Source: Streptomyces smyrnaeus (lineage in GTDB: Bacteria > Actinomycetota > Actinomycetes > Streptomycetales > Streptomycetaceae). Taken from it: a DNA stretch of 63,131 bases. The first letter of the stretch is position 1, and each line of letters begins with the position of its first letter. The stretch spans positions 1 to 63,131 of the forward strand of contig NZ_JAFFZM010000033.1 of NCBI RefSeq assembly GCF_017676345.1, written 5' to 3'. A model generated the notes under the pieces. It was given only the letters and a program-made list of their open reading frames with translations, was not told the DNA's origin and searched no databases. The translations under genes and the position numbers were made by a program. Shown here piece after piece: positions 37,200 to 46,114 of the stretch.

Positions 37200-38237
37200 T
37201 CAGGTGAGCTGCCGCAGGAGCCCGACGAATTGGCGCAGCTCGTCACCGCGCCTCTTCGAGAGCGGCTCGGGGTCGAAGTGCGCGATCATGTTGCGGATCG
37301 TCCGCACCCGGTCCAGCTGGTGCACGAACTGGACCCGGTCCACTCCCGTCCAGCCGAGTGCCTGCCAATTCTGATCGGCGAGCGGGCGGAGTGCCGGGTT
37401 CTGCTGATGACCGTCCAGGAGCTTCACGTAGCCGTTGAACATCAGATCGGTTATCTGGCCGGTCTTCTTGTTGTTCGGTTGCAGTGCCCGAATGTTGTCC
37501 GGATCAAGGGCCGCACCCAGGCACTTGCGGAGCCGGAACTCGATCTCCCCCACAACGAAGAACGGCCATGCCGTGGCGTCGAAGCGCTCCGTGATGTCCG
37601 CACCGGTCACGATGCCGGTGAACTGTCCGCTGTTGTCGCGAACCAACACGTAGCCGTACTCACTGATGATGGGCAACAGGGAGAAGAAATCCTGGCGGGA
37701 GTCGGCGATGGGCGGATCGTCCACTATGGCGTTCGCCAGCACCGTGGCCGCGTTGGTCTCGTACATCTTGGCCACCGAGCTCCAGGTGACCACGCCGTGC
37801 AGGGTCGTTATGCCGTCGACGACGGGCACCTGGGAGTAGTTCTTGGTGCGCATGAGATACGTGGCCTGTGTGACCGTCGCGTTGGACGGCACACAGTCCA
37901 CTCCGCCGTGCGCGGCGGGAAGATCGCCGATTCTGAAGGACTGCTGGGGCAGCGCTCCGGGCGTCAGCCCGTCCTCTTCCCCGTCTCCTTCCTGCGGTTC
38001 CGGCTCCTCCTCCGGCTCGGCCACGGATTCAAGGGGCACGACGTGCACATGCGCCCGGCCGTTGCAGTTCGCGAAGTAGGGAACGGTCGAAAGCCCGACG
38101 TCCTTCAACGTCTGCGTGATGAACAGCACGGACTGGTCGTTTCTCACACGCGTGCCGAACAGCGCGAGAAGCTCGGCAACCGGGATCATCTCGCCCCGGA
38201 GCTCGCGAAGCTGCTCCTCAGACGGTGCCTGGGACAT
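37200..38237 (-). CDS. CBS-domain protein with C-terminal HEPN-like RNxxxH motif
   Basis: 345 aa. Residues about 105-225 resemble a CBS pair: VPSNATVTQATYLMRTKNYSQVPVV and later YGYVLVRDNSGQFTGIVTGADI. The segment after about 235 is helical and ends with RTIRNMIAHFD, in which Arg315-Asn316 and His320 form the RNxxxH catalytic motif of HEPN ribonucleases. The N-terminal 75 residues are another small domain, followed by an acidic linker (EPEEEPEPQEGDGEEDG). CBS pairs bind AMP, ATP or SAM, so a nucleotide-gated RNase is a reasonable inference. The gene is 7 bases downstream of the DUF262 gene on the same strand and both are embedded between pglZ and brxD. I know no described system with this architecture. 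Confidence 0.75.
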   Translation of the reverse strand: MSQAPSEEQLRELRGEMIPVAELLALFGTRVRNDQSVLFITQTLKDVGLSTVPYFANCNGRAHVHVVPLESVAEPEEEPEPQEGDGEEDGLTPGALPQQSFRIGDLPAAHGGVDCVPSNATVTQATYLMRTKNYSQVPVVDGITTLHGVVTWSSVAKMYETNAATVLANAIVDDPPIADSRQDFFSLLPIISEYGYVLVRDNSGQFTGIVTGADITERFDATAWPFFVVGEIEFRLRKCLGAALDPDNIRALQPNNKKTGQITDLMFNGYVKLLDGHQQNPALRPLADQNWQALGWTGVDRVQFVHQLDRVRTIRNMIAHFDPEPLSKRRGDELRQFVGLLRQLT

Positions 38238-38244
38238 GTCTCAC

Positions 38245-40095
38245 TCACCAGCCCGCCGTGTCACGGAAGACGGTGCGCTTGCCCATGGCGGACCTCACCA
38301 GCTCGAGCAGCTGCTCGGCGCGGTTCTCGTAGAAGCGCTCAAAATCCCCTTCGTGCAAGGCCGACGGATCGATGAGATGTGTGGCGAGGACATCGTCGAA
38401 CCACTCCGGCCGCATCCCCGACTCCAGCGCGAGCGACTTGAGATAGACGGCGGGAGATCCCACGAGGCTGCGGCTCACTCGGGCGGACAACGGCGTCTTG
38501 TTGACGATGGAGTCTGCCTTCTTCGACGCCTGACCGGGAACGTGCTTGGCGACCCACCCCTTGGGGAAAATCTGTCGCACGTCCACGTTGTACTCGAGCA
38601 TACGGCCCGCGGTCAGGGGCGCCTCGGTGAAGTACCAGTCCACCGCACCCTGCTTGACCAGCAACGCGTAAATTCCCTTGTACGCCGCGCTGTTGCGGGT
38701 GGTAAGGCCATCCAGCCGATCGTCCAGGAAGGCGGCTTCGGTGATCGTGTCCGGGACAGACCCTTCCTCACCACGGATCCAGCCGATGAGCTGCTCCACG
38801 TCGCGTGTGAAGCGGCTCTCGGTCGATCCGCCGTACATCTCCCCGAGCACGCCGCACCAGTACCACTGAGAGATCCGCTCATCCGCGCCGGACCTGTCCA
38901 GCTCCTCTCCGAGCACAGCGCGGACGGCGGCCAGCGGTACCAGCTGGGTTCGGTACGGGAGGTCGCCGGTGCGGACGATGCACTGCTGCTCCAGGAACTC
39001 CCCCACCCACTTGAACGCCTCCGCCACTCGCGGCGCGAGACGCCGGAAGTCCGCCAGGGGCAGGCGCAGCAAATCGCGGCGCTTACAGGCCACCGAGCTG
39101 CGCTGGCCGGCCTGCTTCTCCTCCCAGGTGCGGACCAGGGCTACCGCCTGCAAGAAGTCGCTGCTGCTCAGGCCGTCCTCGACACCAGCCTCCATGCGGC
39201 CGAAGACGGGGTAGGAGGCAGTGAGGTCCTTTTTGATCTGTTCCCACTCGACCGGGAGCCGGTAGTAGTCGCCGCACTCAGCGACATGTTCCTGATTGCC
39301 CGCATAGGTGGCTGTGAGCAGCTCGAAGACGTTGAGTGACACACCACCGGTGTTCACGCGTTCGAATACGGCGCAGACGGCGTCCATCGTCGTGGAAGCC
39401 GAAAGCTTGATCATCGGGACCTGGAACTGCTGTACATGGTTGAGAACAAGCTGCTGGAAGTCGCTCCAGACGCTCCAGTTCGCCGAATCGACCTTCACAA
39501 ACTCCTGGAGCCATTGGTTCACACGGTGTGGGTCAAACGCGATGTGGAGCGGGAAGTAACCTTCCGCGCACTCCTGCTCGATCGTGCTCAGGTCGAGGAC
39601 GACCTTGCGGGCGAAGTCAGCCCTGAGGATCCGGTCCTCAGGGACGGAGACAACCGCGTCGTCACGGTCGACAGGCGCACCGATGGCCTGGGCGATGTCG
39701 ATGTAGTACCAGCGCTTGAGAGGCTTGTTTCGCCCGTCAACGGTCTCGACCGGACGGTTCCGATACAGTGCCTGGTACAGGGAGGTCAAGCGCTGTTGCC
39801 CGTCGAGAAGCAGTAGCTCAGGCACGACCCCCTCCGCTCCCTCGGCCCCGTTGAGCGTCCGAGGCTTGAACTGGGCGGTGCCCCCGGTCTGCAGCGCCAT
39901 CACGACGCCCAGCGGGTAATCGAGCGTGACAGTCGCGATCAGAGCCCTGATGCGTTCGTCGTCCCATTTCCAATCACGCTGGAAATCGGGTAGTTGCAAG
40001 TCTCCGGATGCGACGGACCTGAGTGCCACGCCCAGGTTGAGGCTGTCGAGCGCCACGCCGAGTCTTCTCCCCGCTTGGAAGTGAACGGTGAACAT
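38245..40095 (-). CDS. DUF262 (GmrS-like) protein with degenerate HNH domain
   Basis: 616 aa. The N-terminal DUF262/ParB-like domain has LQLPDFQRDWKWDDERI and LLLDGQQRLTSLY (DGQQR motif), as in GmrSD and BrxU type IV restriction enzymes that use NTP to cut modified phage DNA. The C-terminal DUF1524-type region keeps its scaffold (IFPKGW, SIVNKTPLSAR, HLIDP) but the nuclease pair expected as HHIFP reads RQIFP (Arg507, Gln508), and the later Asn of the usual TNR is Ser in VSRSL. The nuclease is therefore probably dead. The gene heads an operon with the CBS-HEPN gene and is divergent from brxD across 82 bases. No clear ribosome binding site; it may be leaderless. Confidence 0.85.
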   Translation of the reverse strand: MFTVHFQAGRRLGVALDSLNLGVALRSVASGDLQLPDFQRDWKWDDERIRALIATVTLDYPLGVVMALQTGGTAQFKPRTLNGAEGAEGVVPELLLLDGQQRLTSLYQALYRNRPVETVDGRNKPLKRWYYIDIAQAIGAPVDRDDAVVSVPEDRILRADFARKVVLDLSTIEQECAEGYFPLHIAFDPHRVNQWLQEFVKVDSANWSVWSDFQQLVLNHVQQFQVPMIKLSASTTMDAVCAVFERVNTGGVSLNVFELLTATYAGNQEHVAECGDYYRLPVEWEQIKKDLTASYPVFGRMEAGVEDGLSSSDFLQAVALVRTWEEKQAGQRSSVACKRRDLLRLPLADFRRLAPRVAEAFKWVGEFLEQQCIVRTGDLPYRTQLVPLAAVRAVLGEELDRSGADERISQWYWCGVLGEMYGGSTESRFTRDVEQLIGWIRGEEGSVPDTITEAAFLDDRLDGLTTRNSAAYKGIYALLVKQGAVDWYFTEAPLTAGRMLEYNVDVRQIFPKGWVAKHVPGQASKKADSIVNKTPLSARVSRSLVGSPAVYLKSLALESGMRPEWFDDVLATHLIDPSALHEGDFERFYENRAEQLLELVRSAMGKRTVFRDTAGW

Positions 40096-40177
40096 GCGAT
40101 TGCATCAAGTGACCAACCATGCGTCAAGTGCGGGATAAGGAAGCCGCTACCGCCTGCTCCAGTGCGAGACTGATGGC

Positions 40178-41515
40178 GTGAATACAGATAGCCCCGGCAG
40201 AAGCGGCCCCGTCAGTGCTGCCCGGCGCCGTGACGTGATCGACGCCCTCCGGCGTGGGGCCGTCCCCGAAAGCGGGCTGGATCTCCTCGCAACCGGTCTA
40301 CAGCGGTTCGAGCAGGCTCTGGACACAGAACTCGATGCCGTCGCGTCGGGGGCGTCCGTCTTCAAGGCCGTCAGAGGCGAGTACGGATCCGGCAAGACGT
40401 TCTTCACCCGATGGCTCGGCGAGCGCGCCAAGCGCCGTAACTTCGCTGTGGCCGAGATTCAGATCTCCGAGAACGAGACGCCCCTGCACAAGCTGGAGAC
40501 CGTCTACCGACGCCTCACCGAACGGCTGGCCACCCCCGGCTTTCCGCCGAGCGCCCTGCGGCCCGTGGTGGACGCGTGGTCCTACGCGCTGGAAGAGGAC
40601 GCCCTGGCCGCTGGAGCCGCGGAGGAGGAGCTGCCGGGCGAGGTCGACCGGCTGATGACGGCCAGACTCGCGGAAGTCTCCCGGCAGGCGCCCTCGTTCG
40701 CCATCGCGCTTCGGGGATACCGGAACGCTCTGGCGGCGGGTGACGAAGCCACCGCGTCAGCAGTCATGGCCTGGCTGGGCGGACAGCCCCATGTGGCCGC
40801 GGCCGCCCGCAAGACCGCCGGGGTACGGGGGGATCTGGACCACTTCGGCGCGCTGGGCTTTCTGCAGGGGCTCCTCACCGTGCTGCGCGATTCCGGGCAC
40901 GCGGGGCTCTTCGTCGTCCTGGACGAGGTGGAAACACTTCAGCGGATCCGCTCCGACGCACGGGACAAGGCGTTGAACGCGCTGCGCCAGCTCATCGACG
41001 AGGTGCACTCCGGGCGCTTCCCCGGCCTCTATCTGCTGATCACGGGGACCCCCGCGTTCTATGACGGCCCGCAGGGTGTCCAGCGGCTGGCGCCCCTGGC
41101 GCAGCGGCTGGCCACCGACTTCACCACCGACCCCCGCTTCGACAACCCGCGAGCGGTGCAACTGCGCCTTTCAGGCTTCACTTTCGACTCGCTCATCGGC
41201 CTGGGGCTGACCATCCGTGACCTGTACGCGAGCGGATCGTCGAGCCCGGAGCGCATCAAGAAGGTCACGGACGACGCGTACATCGCCGACCTGGCCAAAG
41301 CCGTGGGCGGGGCGCTGGGCGGAAAGGTCGGGGTCGCACCCCGGCTGTTCCTGAAGAAGCTCGTCGGGGACGTCCTGGACCGCGTCGATCAGTTCGAGGA
41401 CTTCGACCCGCGCGAGCACTACGCCCTGACCGTGAACACGGCGGAGCTGAGCAAGGTCGAGCGCAACGCCATGGCGGCTGGAAGCGCCGACGACATCGCG
41501 GTGGAGCTTCCGTGA
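40178..41515 (+). CDS. brxD: BrxD, BREX type 2 ATP-binding protein
   Basis: 445 aa, GTG start. P-loop GEYGSGKTFF (Lys73) and Walker B LFVVLDEVETL (Asp249, Glu250), as in the BrxD/DUF2791 family of BREX type 2 and related systems. It shares the pgl island but is separated from pglZ by the inserted opposite-strand pair. Its TGA overlaps the GTG of brxHI. No strong ribosome binding site is seen before it. Confidence 0.92.
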   Translation: MNTDSPGRSGPVSAARRRDVIDALRRGAVPESGLDLLATGLQRFEQALDTELDAVASGASVFKAVRGEYGSGKTFFTRWLGERAKRRNFAVAEIQISENETPLHKLETVYRRLTERLATPGFPPSALRPVVDAWSYALEEDALAAGAAEEELPGEVDRLMTARLAEVSRQAPSFAIALRGYRNALAAGDEATASAVMAWLGGQPHVAAAARKTAGVRGDLDHFGALGFLQGLLTVLRDSGHAGLFVVLDEVETLQRIRSDARDKALNALRQLIDEVHSGRFPGLYLLITGTPAFYDGPQGVQRLAPLAQRLATDFTTDPRFDNPRAVQLRLSGFTFDSLIGLGLTIRDLYASGSSSPERIKKVTDDAYIADLAKAVGGALGGKVGVAPRLFLKKLVGDVLDRVDQFEDFDPREHYALTVNTAELSKVERNAMAAGSADDIAVELP

Positions 41516-43668
41516 CGGACACGGTCGAGGGGCGCCCGGACCCCGTGGACCAACTGCACCGAGGTCTCGTGCACCACATCGTGAATTCCCTGGGATGGCC
41601 GCGTCTGCGCCCACTCCAGGAAGAAGCGATCGCACCGCTGTTGGACGGCTCGGACGCTGTACTGCTCGCGCCTACGGCAGGCGGTAAGACCGAGGCCGCG
41701 TGCTTCCCCTTGCTGTCGAGAATGGAGCAGCAGAGCTGGACCGGCACCTCGGTGCTGTACGTATGCCCCCTCAAGGCGCTGCTGAACAACCTGCTCCCCC
41801 GGCTGGAGACGTACACCTCATGGCTCGGTCGCACGGCCGCGCTCTGGCACGGCGATATCCCGCACACGCGCCGCAAACGGATCCTGCGGGAGCGGCCGGA
41901 CGTCCTGCTGACCACCCCGGAGTCGCTGGAGGCGATGCTGGTCAGCGCGAACGTCGACCACCGGGCCTTCTTCTCCGGGGTGCGAGCAATCGTCGTCGAC
42001 GAGGTGCACGCCTTCGCGGGCGACGACCGGGGCTGGCATCTGCTGGCCGTACTGGAGCGGCTGGAACGCGTCGTCGGCCGGCCGGTCCAGCGGGTCGGCC
42101 TCTCCGCGACGGTGGGGAACCCGCAGGAGCTGCTGACCTGGTTGCAGGGGTCCGGGGCGGGCGAGCGTACAGCCCGGGTCGTCGCCCCGCATCTGGGTGA
42201 GAAGACCCTGGTTCTTCCTCCGCCTGGCGAGATCGAACTGGACTACGTGGGTTCGCTGACCAACGCGGCGACGGTGATCGCAGCCCTGCACCGGGGCGAG
42301 AAGCGGCTGGTCTTCTGCGAGTCGCGCCGGCAGGTCGAGAAGCTCGGCGAGATGCTGCGCACGAAGGGCGTGACCACCTTTCTGTCCCATGCCTCCCTGT
42401 CCGTGGACGAACGGCGCCGCGCGGAGGCAGCCTTCACCGAGGCCCGGGACTGTGTGATCGTCTCCACGAGCACGCTGGAGCTCGGCATCGACGTCGGTGA
42501 CCTGGACCGGGTCATCCAGATCGACGCACCCGCCACCGTCGCCTCATTCCTGCAGCGCCTCGGCCGCACCGGACGGCGCCCCGGCTCCACGCGGAACTGC
42601 CTCTTCCTGGCGGTGGACGAGGCGGGTCTGCTGTCAGCCGCCGCCCTCCTCCTGCTCTGGTCCCGCGGCTGGGTCGAACCGGTCGTCGCGCCCCTGGAGC
42701 CGCGGCACATCGCGGCCCAGCAAATCCTTGCACTGTGTCTTCAGGAGCACCGGGTCGGTGACCAGCTGTGGCGTGAGTGGTGGGGCGGGCTCGGTCCGTT
42801 CAGCGCTTCAGCGGAGCCGGTCGTACGTCACCTGATCGATGAGGGTTACGTCGACCTCGATGACGGGCTGATGTTCATCGGCCCGGAAGCCGAACGCCGC
42901 TTCGGCTTCCGCCACTTCATGGACCTTACCGCGGTGTTCACGGCCGCACCCGAGTTCACCGTGCTGTCCGGCCGCACCCAGATCGGCACGACGGACCCCG
43001 CCCTGCTCACCGATGAGGTGGTCGGACCCCGACGGCTGCTGCTCGCCGGCCGCAGCTGGCAGGTCACCTACATCGACTGGTCACGGCGTCGCTGTTTCGT
43101 CGAACCGGTGGAGGGCGGCGGCAGGGCCCGCTGGGGCGGGATGGGCTTCGCCCGCGCCGCCTCGTACGAGCTGTCACGGGCGGCCCGGGACGTACTGCTC
43201 GGTGCTACGCCACCGGTCAGCCTCACCCGACGCGCCGAAGGCGCTCTCGCGCAGGCTCGCGATGCGTCGGCCGAGCTGGTGCACCCCGCTGGCACAGTGA
43301 TCACGCGTGGCGGGCGCGACACGAACGTCCGCTGGTGGACCTGGGCTGGATACCGAGCCAATGCCACCCTGGCCGCCACGCTCACCTCCCTCGCCGACCC
43401 GCTCCAGCGTCCTACGGATGCGTATGTCAGGCTGCGCGAGGACATCACCCCCCAGGAGTGGAAGCAGGCTGCGGCCGAGGGCGCCGAGCACCTGTGCCTG
43501 CCCGCGGTAGACCCCCGTGCTCTAACGGGTCTGAAGTTCAGCGCAGCCCTTCCGCAGCGTCTGGCAGAGGCGACGCTCGCCTCCCGACTGGCCGACCTCG
43601 ATGGAGCAGCGGCGGCGCTCCGCGAGCCCGTGACATTCACGACCTATAGCGTGAGCGATGGTGGGTGA
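41512..43668 (+). CDS. brxHI: BrxHI, BREX-associated Lhr-like DEVH-box helicase
   Basis: 718 aa, starting at a GTG that overlaps the brxD stop. Superfamily 2 helicase: Walker A APTAGGKT (Lys59), motif II DEVH (Asp163-His166), motif III GLSATVG, motif V STSTLELGIDVGDLD and motif VI QRLGRTGRR. The C-terminal 300 residues match the Lhr-like extension. brxD-brxHI closes the type 2 BREX gene set. Length is normal and the frame is intact. Confidence 0.92.
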   Translation: MTDTVEGRPDPVDQLHRGLVHHIVNSLGWPRLRPLQEEAIAPLLDGSDAVLLAPTAGGKTEAACFPLLSRMEQQSWTGTSVLYVCPLKALLNNLLPRLETYTSWLGRTAALWHGDIPHTRRKRILRERPDVLLTTPESLEAMLVSANVDHRAFFSGVRAIVVDEVHAFAGDDRGWHLLAVLERLERVVGRPVQRVGLSATVGNPQELLTWLQGSGAGERTARVVAPHLGEKTLVLPPPGEIELDYVGSLTNAATVIAALHRGEKRLVFCESRRQVEKLGEMLRTKGVTTFLSHASLSVDERRRAEAAFTEARDCVIVSTSTLELGIDVGDLDRVIQIDAPATVASFLQRLGRTGRRPGSTRNCLFLAVDEAGLLSAAALLLLWSRGWVEPVVAPLEPRHIAAQQILALCLQEHRVGDQLWREWWGGLGPFSASAEPVVRHLIDEGYVDLDDGLMFIGPEAERRFGFRHFMDLTAVFTAAPEFTVLSGRTQIGTTDPALLTDEVVGPRRLLLAGRSWQVTYIDWSRRRCFVEPVEGGGRARWGGMGFARAASYELSRAARDVLLGATPPVSLTRRAEGALAQARDASAELVHPAGTVITRGGRDTNVRWWTWAGYRANATLAATLTSLADPLQRPTDAYVRLREDITPQEWKQAAAEGAEHLCLPAVDPRALTGLKFSAALPQRLAEATLASRLADLDGAAAALREPVTFTTYSVSDGG

Positions 43669-44197
43669 CCAGCCTTCAGGCGACGCTGCACGAGCGTCCG
43701 AGCTGGAGAATGTGTGTAACTCTGCCGGTTCCACAACAGCAGGAAGCCCGTGCCGGCCCACCGAAGGCAGAAGCAAACTTCCGCCCTTATCCCTCTTAAT
43801 GCCTCAATCGAAGGAAGTCGGGATATGTGGTGGCGCCGGCACCGGTCCCCCTGGAAGTGATGGGGTGGCCGCGGGACTATCTGCAGCGGTGGTGTGCGCA
43901 CACCCTGGCCCAGGCCCTCGTAGTGTGGTGACCCACCGTGCAGGCTGCCACTCGTGCTGGTCGAGGCCGGCCCCCTCGGGGCCCACGTGACGCCGACCGG
44001 GCTCGCGTCGGTAACACCCTTCTGGGTCACCGGTCCGGTCGGCGGAGCACGAACCGTGTGCTCGGAGTGCCGCGGGAGCCATGACCGTGCGCGCCTGCTG
44101 GGCTGGAATGCAGGATGCAGCACCGACCGATGACTTCCGGCGCCGGCCCGGGTCGGTACCCACAGGAGAGTGGTACACACCGACCAGGAGACCCATC
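43669..44197. other. Gene-poor stretch at the right edge of the island
   Basis: 529 bases without a confident gene. A 34-codon + strand frame (GTG at 43827 to TGA at 43931; VVAPAPVPLEVMGWPRDYLQRW...) has a GGAAG 9 bases upstream and streptomycete codon use; it could be a very small gene or the tail of a lost one. The rest shows no tRNA, terminator or repeat that would mark an attachment site. It separates brxHI from conserved core genes. Confidence 0.35.
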
Positions 44198-44680
44198 ATG
44201 CAGCAGCCGCAGAAGATCAAGACGTTCCTCTGGTACGACGGGAAGGCCAAGGAGGCGGCGGAGTTCTACGTCTCCCTCTTCGACAACTCCCGTATCCGGG
44301 GCGTCACCCACTACACCGAGTCGTCCCCCGGCGAGACCGGATCGGTGATGACGGTCGACTTCGAGCTGGCCGGAGTGCAGTTCGTGGCGCTCAACGGCGG
44401 TCCCGAGTTCTCCTTCACCGAAGCCATGTCGCTCCAGGTGGACTGCGACTCGCAGGAGGAGGTGGACACCCTCTGGGCGAAGCTGTCGGCCGACGGCGGC
44501 GAGGAAGGGCCGTGCGGCTGGCTCAAGGACAAGTACGGGGTGTCCTGGCAGATCGTGCCGCGCCGGCTGTTCGAGCTGCTCGACGAGACGGCGCCGAAGC
44601 AGGCGGACGCCGTCGTCCAGGCGATGCTCGGCATGCACAAGCTCGACATCGCCGGCCTGGAGGCCGCCGCCAAGGCGTGA
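44198..44680 (+). CDS. VOC superfamily protein, PhnB/YjdN-like
   Basis: 160 aa from an ATG at 44198 with AGGAG 8 bases upstream. It begins QKIKTFLWYDGKAKEAAEFYVSLF and contains FVALNGGPEFSFTEAMSLQVDC and CGWLKDKYGVSWQIVP, typical of the 3-demethylubiquinone-9 3-methyltransferase-like (PhnB) branch of the vicinal oxygen chelate fold. The metal and substrate of this branch are mostly unknown. It stands alone, convergent with trpD. Confidence 0.9.
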   Translation: MQQPQKIKTFLWYDGKAKEAAEFYVSLFDNSRIRGVTHYTESSPGETGSVMTVDFELAGVQFVALNGGPEFSFTEAMSLQVDCDSQEEVDTLWAKLSADGGEEGPCGWLKDKYGVSWQIVPRRLFELLDETAPKQADAVVQAMLGMHKLDIAGLEAAAKA

Positions 44681-44845
44681 GGGCTCCACCCCCGCCCCTT
44701 GCCGCGGCCCCTCGCTCCGTGTGCCCACCCCGCGGTGCCGGGTACGGCCGTTTCACGCGTGCGGCCCGCTGGTGCGCGCCCTCCCCCGGACCGCGGCCGG
44801 GAGGCGTACGGCCCGGGGGACGGCCGGGCACAAACGGGCGAGCCG

Positions 44846-45913
44846 TCACGGACGGTTGCTTGCCGCCACCCAGCGTTCGAGTGCGGCCCGGGCCGCGCCC
44901 GAGTCGATGGACTCGGCGGCCCGCTCCATGCCCGCCGCGATCTGCTCGTGCAGCGAGGCGGAGCTCGGCGAGAGCGCCGCCAGCGCGGCGGCGGAGTTGA
45001 GCAGCACGGCGTCCCGCACGGGGCCGTGCTCCCCCTCCAGCAGCCGCCGCGCCACATCGGCGTTGTAGGCGGCGTCCGCGCCGCGCAGCGCCTGGACGGG
45101 CACCAGCTCGATCCCCACGTCGCGCGGGTCGAAGCTCTCCTCCCGTACGGCGCCGTCCCGCACGACCCACACGGTGGACGTCGCCGTCGTCGTCAGTTCA
45201 TCCAGCCCGTCGTCCCCGCGGAAGACCAGCGCCGAGGAGCCCCGCGCCGCCAGCACTCCCGCGATGATCGGCGCCATCCGGGCGTCGGCCACTCCCGTCG
45301 CCTGCGCGGCGACCCGGGCCGGGTTGGTGAGCGGGCCGAGGAAGTTGAAGGGGGTGGGAACGCCCAACTCCTTGCGGGCGACGCCCACATGCCGCAGCGC
45401 GGGGTGGAACTTGACCGCGAAGCAGAAGGTGATGCCCGCCTCCTCCGCCATCTCGGCGACCCGTCCGGGCGACAGCTCCAGGTTGACGCCCAGCTTCTCC
45501 AGGACGTCCGAGGCGCCGCTGGCGCTGCTCGCCGCGCGGTTGCCGTGCTTGACGACCTTGACGCCGGTACCGGCCACCACGATCGCCGACATGGTGGAGA
45601 TGTTGACGGTCTTCGCCCGGTCGCCGCCCGTACCGACGATGTCGACGGCCGGGCCGGGAACCTCGATGGTCCGGGCGTGCTCGTACATCGCCTGCACCAG
45701 GCCGGAGATCTCCTCGACGGTCTCGCCCTTGGCCCGCAGCGCCACGGCGAAGCCGGCGATCTGCACATCGCTGGCCTCGCCCCGCATGATCCGGTCCATC
45801 GCCCAGGCGGTGGCGTCCGCGCTCAGGTCCTCCCCGGCCAGCAGCGTGCTCAGTACGTCGGGCCAGGTACGCGCCGCCATGGTGTCGCCTCCGGCGGGGG
45901 TAGCAGCGCTCAT
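44846..45913 (-). CDS. trpD: Anthranilate phosphoribosyltransferase
   Basis: 355 aa from the ATG at 45913, with AGGA upstream. Catalyses anthranilate plus PRPP to N-phosphoribosyl-anthranilate in tryptophan synthesis. Family motifs: DIVGTGGDRAKTVNIST (PRPP site), KHGNRAASSASGASDVLE and NFLGPLTNPA. It is a stand-alone trpD, as in other streptomycetes where trp genes are scattered, and lies beside the qcr operon as in S. coelicolor. Confidence 0.96.
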   Translation of the reverse strand: MSAATPAGGDTMAARTWPDVLSTLLAGEDLSADATAWAMDRIMRGEASDVQIAGFAVALRAKGETVEEISGLVQAMYEHARTIEVPGPAVDIVGTGGDRAKTVNISTMSAIVVAGTGVKVVKHGNRAASSASGASDVLEKLGVNLELSPGRVAEMAEEAGITFCFAVKFHPALRHVGVARKELGVPTPFNFLGPLTNPARVAAQATGVADARMAPIIAGVLAARGSSALVFRGDDGLDELTTTATSTVWVVRDGAVREESFDPRDVGIELVPVQALRGADAAYNADVARRLLEGEHGPVRDAVLLNSAAALAALSPSSASLHEQIAAGMERAAESIDSGAARAALERWVAASNRP

Positions 45914-46033
45914 GGTGACCACTTCCTGGCAATAGACCGACGCGTTGGTGCGGCCACCCTACCGAGTCCGCCGACCGGGCCGAGCCACTGTTCGGCCCGT
46001 GAACAGGCTCCCTCCGGCGCCGGGCACACAGCC

Positions 46034-46070
46034 GGGAGGGGCCCACGGGCAGTGCCCGTGGACCCCTCCC
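46034..46070 (-). terminator. Terminator after qcrB
   Basis: 17-bp G/C-rich inverted repeat with one mismatch and a 3-base loop (arms 46034-46050 and 46054-46070), 44 bases past the qcrB stop. It should end the ctaE-qcrCAB transcript before trpD. Confidence 0.8.
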
Positions 46071-46114
46071 GATGTGGCGGATCCAGCTGTGCGAACCGGT
46101 CGGTGACGCGGGCG

